This document shows, in pieces, positions 31,116 through 38,500 of a DNA stretch of 64,000 nucleotides. A program made the position numbers and the translations under genes. Position 1 is the first letter of the stretch. Each line of letters begins with the position of its first letter. Source of the DNA: a bacterium (lineage in GTDB: Bacteria > Cyanobacteriota > Vampirovibrionia > Gastranaerophilales > Gastranaerophilaceae); NCBI GenBank assembly GCA_017942035.1, contig JAGAVG010000001.1, forward strand, positions 1-64,000, read 5' to 3'. The notes beneath the pieces are model-generated. The model had not been told where the DNA came from, ran no database searches, and worked only from the letters and a program-made list of their open reading frames with translations.

Positions 31116-32222
31116 ATGAAAAGGACTACAATCAAAGGTCAAAAAGTCGGGTACATCAGGGTTAGCTCCATTGAACAAAACACTGAAAGCCAAAAATCGT
31201 TACTGGGAAATGTTGGTATGGACAAGCTTTTTGAAGAAAAACTAAGCGGAAAAAATACCGACCGCCCACAACTGCAAGCCATAGGAAATAAATCTTTAAA
31301 AGAACTAACCACACACGGACTGACATTATTTTACAAAGAATGCTCAAAGAAAAGTAACGGCAGAGGCGGAACTCTTGACCCGAAAACAGTTAAGAATATC
31401 AGAGCAGTTGTAAATCGAATGCTTGAATGCGCTTGTGATATAGGGATATTAAAAGAAAATCCGAATTTGCGAGCAAAATATCCAAAATGTACGAAAAAAG
31501 AAACGCAGATATTATGCCCAGAAGATTATGATAAACTTGTGAAATATTGCTGTGAACAAGGCACTCAATGGGATATGCTTATAGTGTTCTTCCTTTGCAT
31601 TGGCACGAGATTAGGCGAAGCATTGGGCTTGCAATGGTCTAAGGTTAATTTTGAGAAACGAGAAATTAGGATTAGCCAACAGTTACAGGCGGTGCCTGAT
31701 AATGATAAAAATGCGAAATACAAGTATAAAAAAGAAATTATAGATTCAACTAAAACAAAAACTTCAAACCGCACAATATCAATGTCGGAGCCTGTTGAGA
31801 AAATACTCCGCCGAGTTAGAAGTTTGCAGGCAGAAAATAAGTTAAAACTTAGAGAGAAGTACCATAGAGATTTAGACCTTGTGTTTGCTCGCGATGACGG
31901 ATATTTTATCTGTGATACTACCTTTAGAGCGTTTGTAAATAAACGCTTAGAAGAAGCGGGAATTGCGCATCACAAAATACATTCATTCAGACATTCATGT
32001 GCGACATCTTTATTTGAAGATAAAATCGATATTAAAAAAGTATCGGCTTGGTTAGGTCATAGTTGTATCGGCATTACTTTAGATACTTATACACATGTCC
32101 TGCCTCATCATTTAGAAGAAGTTGCGCAAGCACAAAATAAGCGTTTCAAGCGAATATTCAGCAGTAACGAAAAAGAGATACCGGAAGAAATGTTACCGCA
32201 AAAAGACGATTGGGGTGCATAA
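31116..32222 (+). CDS. Chimeric recombinase: serine-resolvase N-terminus on a tyrosine integrase
   Basis: A 368-residue protein made of two unrelated parts. Residues 8-55 ('QKVGYIRVSSIEQNTESQ', then 'FEEKLSGKNTDRPQLQA') are the start of a Tn3-type serine resolvase, including the RVSS serine. The serine catalytic domain then stops. From about 56 ('IGNKSLKELTTHGLTLFY') it is a tyrosine integrase: core-binding domain to about 125, then Arg in 'IGTRLGEALGL', H-x-x-R in 'IHSFRHSCATSL', His in 'LGHSCIG' and Tyr in 'LDTYTHV'. The integrase has lost its usual arm-binding domain and the first core-binding helices. AAGGAGA precedes the ATG, so it is translated as one chain. It lies 137 bp from the right border repeat and probably moves the right island. 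Confidence 0.9.
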   Translation: MKRTTIKGQKVGYIRVSSIEQNTESQKSLLGNVGMDKLFEEKLSGKNTDRPQLQAIGNKSLKELTTHGLTLFYKECSKKSNGRGGTLDPKTVKNIRAVVNRMLECACDIGILKENPNLRAKYPKCTKKETQILCPEDYDKLVKYCCEQGTQWDMLIVFFLCIGTRLGEALGLQWSKVNFEKREIRISQQLQAVPDNDKNAKYKYKKEIIDSTKTKTSNRTISMSEPVEKILRRVRSLQAENKLKLREKYHRDLDLVFARDDGYFICDTTFRAFVNKRLEEAGIAHHKIHSFRHSCATSLFEDKIDIKKVSAWLGHSCIGITLDTYTHVLPHHLEEVAQAQNKRFKRIFSSNEKEIPEEMLPQKDDWGA

Positions 32223-32299
32223 AAGATAATAAGTTGAGGGGGAAAATAGACCTATAATTATTGTAGGTCTTCCCTACAATTTACATCAAAAATTAAGTA
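32223..32299. other. Gap between recombinase and border repeats
   Basis: Contains an ACCTATAATTATTGTAGGT palindrome similar to 25769-25788, possibly the recombinase terminator or an end-binding site. Confidence 0.4.
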
Positions 32300-32358
32300 T
32301 TCTATAAATACCAATAACACTTATTATATCAAGCAAGGAAGTAAATCTAAAATGAGTC
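32300..32358. repeat. Element-end repeat, copy 2
   Basis: Matches 26638 onward, including the 3' end of the DUF5677-like gene. It is the inner flank of the right border. Confidence 0.75.
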
Positions 32359-32472
32359 TTATGAGCCTGACGAGCTACCAGACTGCTCCATCCCGCGTTA
32401 TTTAATTTTCATATCAAGGAAACTCCCTCGACACTTCTATTATGCTCCGTAAAAAATAAAAATCAAGTACCC
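32359..32472. repeat. Right copy of 114-bp direct repeat with displaced tRNA 5' half
   Basis: 32359-32397 is the first 39 nt of tRNA-fMet (minus strand); 32398-32472 is its upstream region. Three mismatches to 25621-25734. It marks the right end of the ~6.7-kb island. The tRNA part here has no 3' half and is non-functional. Confidence 0.9.
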
Positions 32473-32593
32473 TTATAAGTCCCCTCATAATTTTCTTTAT
32501 AAAATTGTATATTATTCGGTAATTTCAGAGAAACAGGATGTTTAGATTACTTTAGCAATTTATGTTCTGCAAACATTTTACCAAGGATAATCA

Positions 32594-32749
32594 TCACTGA
32601 TTCCAGCCATCAGTGACAATAGTAAAGGCGATTTTACGGCGACCGGCAAAGTGTAATAAAAAGGCTTCTACCAAAGTAAACGAAGTTTTACGGCGACTAG
32701 CAAAGTGTAATAAAAAGACTTCTGCCAAAGTAAATGCAACCTTTTTCAT
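32594..32749 (-). CDS. Micro-ORF of tandem prepilin leaders (truncated prepilin)
   Basis: A 51-residue frame with a good GGAGG site. It begins MKKVAFTLAEVFLLHFASRR, then repeats the same 18-residue unit (SFTLVEAFLLHFAGRRK), then starts a third (AFTIVTDG) and stops. At the DNA level the first two units are a 54-bp near-identical tandem repeat (32629-32734). Each unit starts like a type IV prepilin cleavage region, but the usual 'LITLGIIG' hydrophobic helix and globular domain are missing. The end carries a TCACTGAT/ATCAGTGA hairpin (32594-32616). It is either a decayed prepilin gene or a small membrane-active peptide. It lies just outside the right island. Confidence 0.65.
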   Translation of the reverse strand: MKKVAFTLAEVFLLHFASRRKTSFTLVEAFLLHFAGRRKIAFTIVTDGWNQ

Positions 32750-32820
32750 TATATACCTCCATATTAACATTAAATGATATTACTATATTATTATATACAT
32801 GTATAATATAATTTGCAACA

Positions 32821-32836
32821 TGTACTATTTAGTACA
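32821..32836. promoter_or_regulatory. Candidate operator TGTACT-ATTT-AGTACA
   Basis: A perfect 6+4+6 palindrome between a TATAAT-rich stretch and the Cro-type gene start, 30 bases before the ATG. Autoregulation by that protein is plausible. Confidence 0.45.
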
Positions 32837-32866
32837 AACACTAATAAATAATGATAAACTCATCTT

Positions 32867-33070
32867 ATGATTAAAAATAAATTATCTACTATGATGGGAA
32901 TAAGGCGGATGAATATGGCAGAAGTTGCGAGAATTGGCGGGCTTAACCATGTTACCGTGTTTAGAATTTATCACGACAAAACAAAAACAATAGAATTGGA
33001 AACGATAAATAAACTTTGCTATGCTCTGGATTGCAGGATACAAGACATATTTGAATATATTCCGGATTAA
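32867..33070 (+). CDS. Cro/CI-type small helix-turn-helix regulator
   Basis: A 67-residue protein that is a single helix-turn-helix of the YozG/HTH_26 type: 'MNMAEVARIGGLNHVTVFRIYHDKTKTIELETINKLCYALDCRIQDIFEYIPD'-style, with the recognition helix at about 26-35. Members are compact repressors found in chromosomes and islands. No ribosome site is obvious; the palindrome at 32821 is a likely binding site. It stands between the prepilin micro-ORF (divergent) and the SDR gene 75 bp downstream on the same strand. Confidence 0.82.
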   Translation: MIKNKLSTMMGIRRMNMAEVARIGGLNHVTVFRIYHDKTKTIELETINKLCYALDCRIQDIFEYIPD

Positions 33071-33144
33071 CATATCCATTAGCAAAATATTTAATCGTTT
33101 TTGTTCTATTATATTATCATATATTATATTTGTGAGGTGAAATT

Positions 33145-33963
33145 TTGAAAACTTACGTTATCACCGGAGCAACATCCGGAATTGGGAAAGCACTTGCTAT
33201 TGAATTTTCAAAAAATAACAGGGTTTTTGCCGGTTATAGAAATCTAGAAAAATTAGAAGAGCTTCAAAAGTCATCTTCAAATATTGTTCCGTTTTACATT
33301 AATATGGAAGATGATGAAAGTATTGTTCAGGCTGCGGAATTTATCTCTCAAAATTGTCAAAATATTGACACTCTCATTAATGCTGCCGGATGTGTTGTGG
33401 CAGGAGCAGTCGAGAATATCAATATTGACAAAATCAGGGCCCAGTTTAATGTTAATACATTTTCTCATTTGCTTTTTACTCAAAATTTGCTGGATAAACT
33501 TGAAGGCGGAAAGATTATCAATATAAGTTCTATGGCAAGTTTTGGGATTTTCCCGTTTGTTTCTCCTTATTGTGCAAGCAAAAGAGCTCTTGATATTTTA
33601 TTCAATTCTATGACTCTGGAATTCGATAGGGATATAAAAATAATTTCAGTGAAACCTGGCGTAATTGCAACACCGTTATGGGAAAAATCTATTGATTTAA
33701 ATAAAGAAACCATTGAAAAATGTCCGCAAAATTATGAAACTCAAATGAAATATCTTGTCAAAAATGCTCGCAAAAACGGCACAAAAGGACTCAATGTTAA
33801 TGCTGTTGTCGAAAAAATTAAAAAAATTGACAGCCTTAAACATCCGAAACCTTCATACGTAATCGGAAAAGATGCGATGTTTGCCGAAATTATTTCGAAA
33901 TTCCCTCAAGGTACATTGAATTCCTTGATAAAGTTTGGGATGCAGGCTAAAATCGGGAAATAA
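33145..33963 (+). CDS. Short-chain dehydrogenase/reductase
   Basis: A 272-residue NAD(P)-dependent oxidoreductase of the classical SDR type. Cofactor motif 'TGATSGIGKALA' (residues 6-17), 'NAAG' at about 82, the catalytic serine in 'NISSMASFG' (about 127) and 'YCASK' (about 143) form the Ser-Tyr-Lys set; 'KPGVIATPLW' follows. Translation starts at TTG 33145 with GTGAGGTGA six bases upstream; no ATG fits. The substrate is unknown. Stand-alone, ending next to a convergent small gene. Confidence 0.92.
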   Translation: MKTYVITGATSGIGKALAIEFSKNNRVFAGYRNLEKLEELQKSSSNIVPFYINMEDDESIVQAAEFISQNCQNIDTLINAAGCVVAGAVENINIDKIRAQFNVNTFSHLLFTQNLLDKLEGGKIINISSMASFGIFPFVSPYCASKRALDILFNSMTLEFDRDIKIISVKPGVIATPLWEKSIDLNKETIEKCPQNYETQMKYLVKNARKNGTKGLNVNAVVEKIKKIDSLKHPKPSYVIGKDAMFAEIISKFPQGTLNSLIKFGMQAKIGK

Positions 33964-34188
33964 TTATTTGAACTTGAAAATATTTTTCTTTTTTAAATCT
34001 TTTTTATTAACCACAAGTCCGCATTTTGAACAAGCAAGAATATCTCCGGTAGAGTCTATCGGCATAAAAATATGTTCGCAGAACTCGCTCTCGTCATCGT
34101 TCTTTTCTTGGGAGTTCAGCGGGTCAAAGTCTTTTGAGAATGATTTCTTTTTATTAATATATTTAAAAATCAATTCAAAAATGTACAT
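33964..34188 (-). CDS. Small zinc-ribbon-like protein
   Basis: A 74-residue basic protein with a probable zinc site: 'CEHIFMP' and 'CSKCGLVV' (C-x2-H ... C-x2-C, residues 37-59). It starts 2 bases after the cytidine deaminase stop, so it is likely the second gene of that unit. Its role is unknown; such small ribbons often bind nucleic acid or proteins. Confidence 0.6.
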   Translation of the reverse strand: MYIFELIFKYINKKKSFSKDFDPLNSQEKNDDESEFCEHIFMPIDSTGDILACSKCGLVVNKKDLKKKNIFKFK

Positions 34189-34190
34189 TT

Positions 34191-34574
34191 TTATAAAACA
34201 AAACCTTCCGGCAAAAGCTCATTAAGCTTAAAAATTTTCAATTCATTATTTTTAAGTGTAATAACATCACACCCTTCACTAGATTGAAATTCGCTCAATA
34301 CCTGACGGCAAGCCCCGCAGGGAGTACAAACTTCCATTTTAGGAGAATAAATAGCTATTGCTTTAATTTTTTTTTCTCCATCAGCGATTGCACTTCCTAC
34401 TGCATTTCTTTCGGCACAAATAGTAAGTCCGAAACTTGAATTTTCAAAGTTACAACCGGTATAAAACTTCTCATTTTCCGTTAAAACACAAGCCCCTACC
34501 GCACAATTTGAGTAAGGCGAATATGAATTTTTCGAGGCTTCTATGGCTTTTTCCATTAAATTTTCATAATCCAT
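34191..34574 (-). CDS. cdd: Cytidine deaminase
   Basis: Deaminates cytidine and deoxycytidine to uridines in pyrimidine salvage. The 127-residue homotetrameric-type enzyme has 'NFENSSFGLTICAERNA' (Cys ligand and the C-A-E catalytic glutamate at about 52-55) and 'CTPCGACRQ' (P-C-x2-C zinc ligands, about 84-91). Length is typical of the short bacterial form. GGAAAAACT lies upstream of the ATG. The small zinc-ribbon gene follows. Confidence 0.95.
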   Translation of the reverse strand: MDYENLMEKAIEASKNSYSPYSNCAVGACVLTENEKFYTGCNFENSSFGLTICAERNAVGSAIADGEKKIKAIAIYSPKMEVCTPCGACRQVLSEFQSSEGCDVITLKNNELKIFKLNELLPEGFVL

Positions 34575-34670
34575 AGTTTTTCCTTATGATTTTATTCTGT
34601 TCTAATAGTTTATACTATTTATTTTTTTTTACAATACATTAATTGAATGAATATGTGTTATAATCAAAAT

Positions 34671-35498
34671 ATGAGAAAATTATTTTTATTAATTTCAATA
34701 CTGTTGGTACTGCTTTCTTCAAAAGTTTTTGCAGCAGGATTTGAAGTTGTAGTTTTGCCTGTATCAGCAATCGACTCCCGGGAAAATTATTATAATTTTA
34801 ACAATGTAGATGAAATTTTTGCAAATGATATTATAAACATATTCAATTCTTCAAATAAAGTTCATTCCCCTGAATTGTTTGTATTGAATGCAAAACTTAG
34901 CTCAAATTCAACACTCAAATCAACATTAAATACCGCATTATCTCAGTATAAAACAACAAGACGGATTGATTATTCTGCAATGAAGTTATTGGCAAATGCA
35001 ATGAATGCCCGTTCTGTATTGATTATTTCCGCTGTTAGCGAAGGATTGAACGGCAAGGTTAAGAAAGATGTTTGGGAAAGTTTGAACGTATCAAGTTCGT
35101 TTGATATTGCGCAGGATAATGTTTTAAGAATAGATGTTGTTCTTCTTGATAATGTGAATGATCTCGTTATGTGGAGCGGAGTTTATAATCTCAGATTATC
35201 AGATAATTCGGGCCGTTTTCAGGCTGAAAATTATTCGGAAGCAATTGAACATCTTGAAAAAATAAAACTTTTTTCAAAAAATCTTTTATCCAGAACAATA
35301 AGCCAAAATGTACTTTTAAGATTTTACCCTAAAAGCATTACACCGGTGGATGTAAAGCCTATAGGAGAAAGTATTGATTCCGGTCTGTTGAAATTTAATA
35401 AAAATATTCCTTCAATCCATCGTTTTGGCAATAGTAATTCAAAACAAGAAAAAGATAAAGAAGAAGAAAATTATGGTGAAATGATATTTCAGCTATAA
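34671..35498 (+). CDS. Exported protein of unknown function
   Basis: A 275-residue protein with a signal peptide (MRKLFLLISILLVLLSS..., ending FAA near residue 21) and a soluble periplasmic-type domain with 'VVVLPVSAIDSRENYYNFNNVDEIFANDIINIFN' and a later 'LVMWSGVYNLRLSD' strand pair. The pattern recalls periplasmic CsgG/TolB-N-like nucleotide-free folds, but I cannot name a family. The acidic, charged tail (about 255-275) is likely disordered. TATAAT (34659-34664) ends 6 bases before the ATG and there is no ribosome site, so it may be leaderless. It shares a terminator with the convergent adhesin gene. Confidence 0.65.
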   Translation: MRKLFLLISILLVLLSSKVFAAGFEVVVLPVSAIDSRENYYNFNNVDEIFANDIINIFNSSNKVHSPELFVLNAKLSSNSTLKSTLNTALSQYKTTRRIDYSAMKLLANAMNARSVLIISAVSEGLNGKVKKDVWESLNVSSSFDIAQDNVLRIDVVLLDNVNDLVMWSGVYNLRLSDNSGRFQAENYSEAIEHLEKIKLFSKNLLSRTISQNVLLRFYPKSITPVDVKPIGESIDSGLLKFNKNIPSIHRFGNSNSKQEKDKEEENYGEMIFQL

Positions 35499-35524
35499 AA
35501 AGACTTTTAGATTAGTTCTAAAAC

Positions 35525-35560
35525 AAAAAAACACCCCTCAAGATTTGAGAGGTGTTTTTA
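35525..35560. terminator. Bidirectional terminator between convergent genes
   Basis: AACACCCCTCA-AGATT-TGAGAGGTGTT with A-run before and T-run after. It ends both the 34671 gene and the adhesin gene at 35577. Confidence 0.85.
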
Positions 35561-35576
35561 TTATTTATGGATTTTA

Positions 35577-38500
35577 TTAGTCACCCAGTGAATTTGCTTC
35601 TTCCTGTTGGAAAGATACATTCTTGATACCGTATCCGTTTTGAGCTGTAACATTTGGATCCATTTTGATTGTTTTGCCTTCTTCTATCAAGCTTAAGTAT
35701 AGAAGTTTTGTTTGAGTTGCTTCATCAAGGTTAATGAATTCTGCTCCGGCTCTTTTGTCTGTTGCTGATACAATTTTTACGTCTGCATCAATTTCGATGT
35801 CACCGTATTTCAAATGTACCGGAACCACATCTCCGACTTTTAATTTTTTGTTGTGAGCAAGTGATACACCGCCTCTTGAGATGTTGACTACCGATTCGAC
35901 TTCCGGTGAAGATTGGAATACGACACTGTTGTCAGAATTATCGATATCAAATCTCATATATTGTCTTTTATCTATTGCGTCGAAGTTTTCTTCAACAACT
36001 CTTTGTCTGATGTTTTTTCTTGCCTCTTCCATCACATCCGGTGTTGTAGGCTGTGTCGGTTTATCATCGTCGTCATCATCACCAGGTGGTGTAGTCGGAA
36101 CTGTCGGCTTCGTTGGTGTTGTATCTTTTGTTGGTTCCGGAACAACTAAATCATCACCGTCTTCGTCTTCTTTATTGAAGGTTGGATCATCTCTTTGGCC
36201 GCTTCCTGATGCATCATCCGGATCGCCATCTTCTTTACCATAGTAGTAAATACGTTCTTCAGGGTCTCTGCCGATTGCTGTAACATCTTCCGGTCTAACC
36301 GCACGGCCTCTGATTGATACCGGTTTATCACCGATTGGTGTAAGTGTATTTGTTCTATCATCTTTAGTTACCGAAGTCAATCCAGGCATTCTGTGTTTAC
36401 CCATATTGAAGTAGTAGCCGCCGATATATGCGTTATCTGCTGTAACTGTAACGTCTTGATCCATTGCCGGATGGCTTGTTGAGCCTCTGCCGTTAATTGT
36501 TCCGTTTTTAACAACAAGTGTTGAGTTTGGAACTTTGTTTGGATTTGCTATTGTACCTAAATCAAGGACTTTCAAATTAGCTTTTTCAGGAACAATTCCT
36601 TCATATCCGCCGTAGTAATCACCTGTTTTGGCATATCTTGAAGGCGCACCGCCAAGATTTTCGATATAGAGTTCTGTACCACGGTTAACAACATTTACTT
36701 CATCTTGAGCCGTAATATCTCTGATATATGAATTTCCTGAAAGTTCAAGATTAACAGTTCCTGTTCTTGATGCAATTGTACAAATGTTTGTATCATTTTT
36801 TGTACCATCTGCATCATCAAGACCTTTAGCGTTGATATCACCGATTGCAAGCATTTCTACGCCGTCACCGGTATGGATAGGAGCAAGATTACCGTTGCTA
36901 TCCATTATCAAATCGTGCGGTTGATTTGCATCATCATCTTCGTGTGCAACGTCAACTTTTGCACCGGTTTGGATGAAGGTCAAGGCTTTGCCTGATTCTC
37001 CGATATCACCGCTTGCGATAATAGAAATACCGCTTCCTTTAATATTAGGTGTTGCACCAGTTCTATCTTTTGATCTGTTTACGACACTGTATGGAACAGT
37101 TCCTTTTTTAGCTAAATCTGCATTATCTGCAAGAAGGATTACACGGCCGTCTGCGTGAATTTTGTCAACGTGCATGTCGTTATCCAAACTTGCCATATTA
37201 ATTAATGATTTTTTTGTTCCTTTTGTTGATGTTGCTGTAATTACACCATCAATATTTGTGTTAATTGATTTTGTCAAATCTCTTTCTGAAGGACCAACGC
37301 CTGTGCAAATTCCGCCGTCACAAGGGCCGACTTCTTCACCGATTGCACCGTTATTAGCAGTGATTGTCAAACTTGCGTTAGAATCCTTTGTTGTTCTGAT
37401 TAATGTTTTGCCTTTATTATTTAATAAAGTTGTATTGCCGTTCAAAACATTACCATTAGTGTTAGTTATTGTTACGTTGCCATCTGCATCAATATAAAAA
37501 TCGTTAGAAGAATTATCACCGATAGTTGTATTAGAATCTGAGTTTGTAATATTAACCTTACCACTATCAGTAGTCGTTATTTTACCTCTAACATTGGTAC
37601 CGCCGGAAGCGTAGTTATAAGTGTCAATTTTATTACCTTTATTTGTAACTCTTCCGGTAGTACCAATATTTAAACCTGCAGTACCGGTTTTACTGTTTGT
37701 AATAGTTGTGTTGCCTTGGTTTGTAACAGCTCCATTGATATTCAAACCATTTGCACCGGTATTAGACATTGTCAAAGTATTAATATTTTCAACAATACCA
37801 CCATCATCAATAAGTAATTCTGAACCTGTATTTTTGATTTCCATTGAATTACTGCTTCTATTACCCAAAACTCTGCCGGTTGAAGTTACATTTAAAATTC
37901 CATTCTGGTTATCAAGAAGAACTGAACCGCGCTGGTTTTCAACAGTTCCGGCAATCTTCATGCCAGTTCCAGAATTTGTCATTGTAAGGCTATTACCTTT
38001 ATTCAAAACATGACCGCCATTTTCGACATATAACAAACCATTTGTATTTGTAATAGTCGCAGGGCCGTTTTCATTATGAACAAATCCTATACCTGTAATA
38101 TCCATTCCGCCATTTCCGGAATTCAACATTGTTAAGCTTGTACCTTTATTCAAAACCGTACCTGAAACAAGGAATGTTCCGGTCTGGTTTTCAAGGTTAA
38201 CAGTTCCGGCTTCGTTATCAACTTCTCCGGCTACGGTAAATCCTGTACCTGTTGAATTTAACATTTTCAAGCTTGCACCATTATTTAGAACTTTACCGCC
38301 ATTTTCGACATATAACAAACCATTTGTATTTGTAATAGTCGCAGGGCCGTTTTCGTTATCTACAAGTCCTGTAATATCCATTCCGCCGTTACCGGAATTC
38401 AACATTGTTAAGCTTGTACCTTTATTCAAAACCGTACCTGAAACAAGGAATGTTCCGGTCTGGTTTTCAAGGTTAACAGTTCCGGCTTCGTTATCAACTT

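Noticed and set aside
32359-32397. Second tRNA-fMet gene
   Set aside because: Only the 5' 39 nt are present; there is no T arm or acceptor 3' strand.
32629-32734. Two tandem ~53-bp repeats resembling a minimal CRISPR array
   Set aside because: The repeats are contiguous without spacers, keep a reading frame and encode prepilin-like sequence behind a ribosome site; no cas genes are present.
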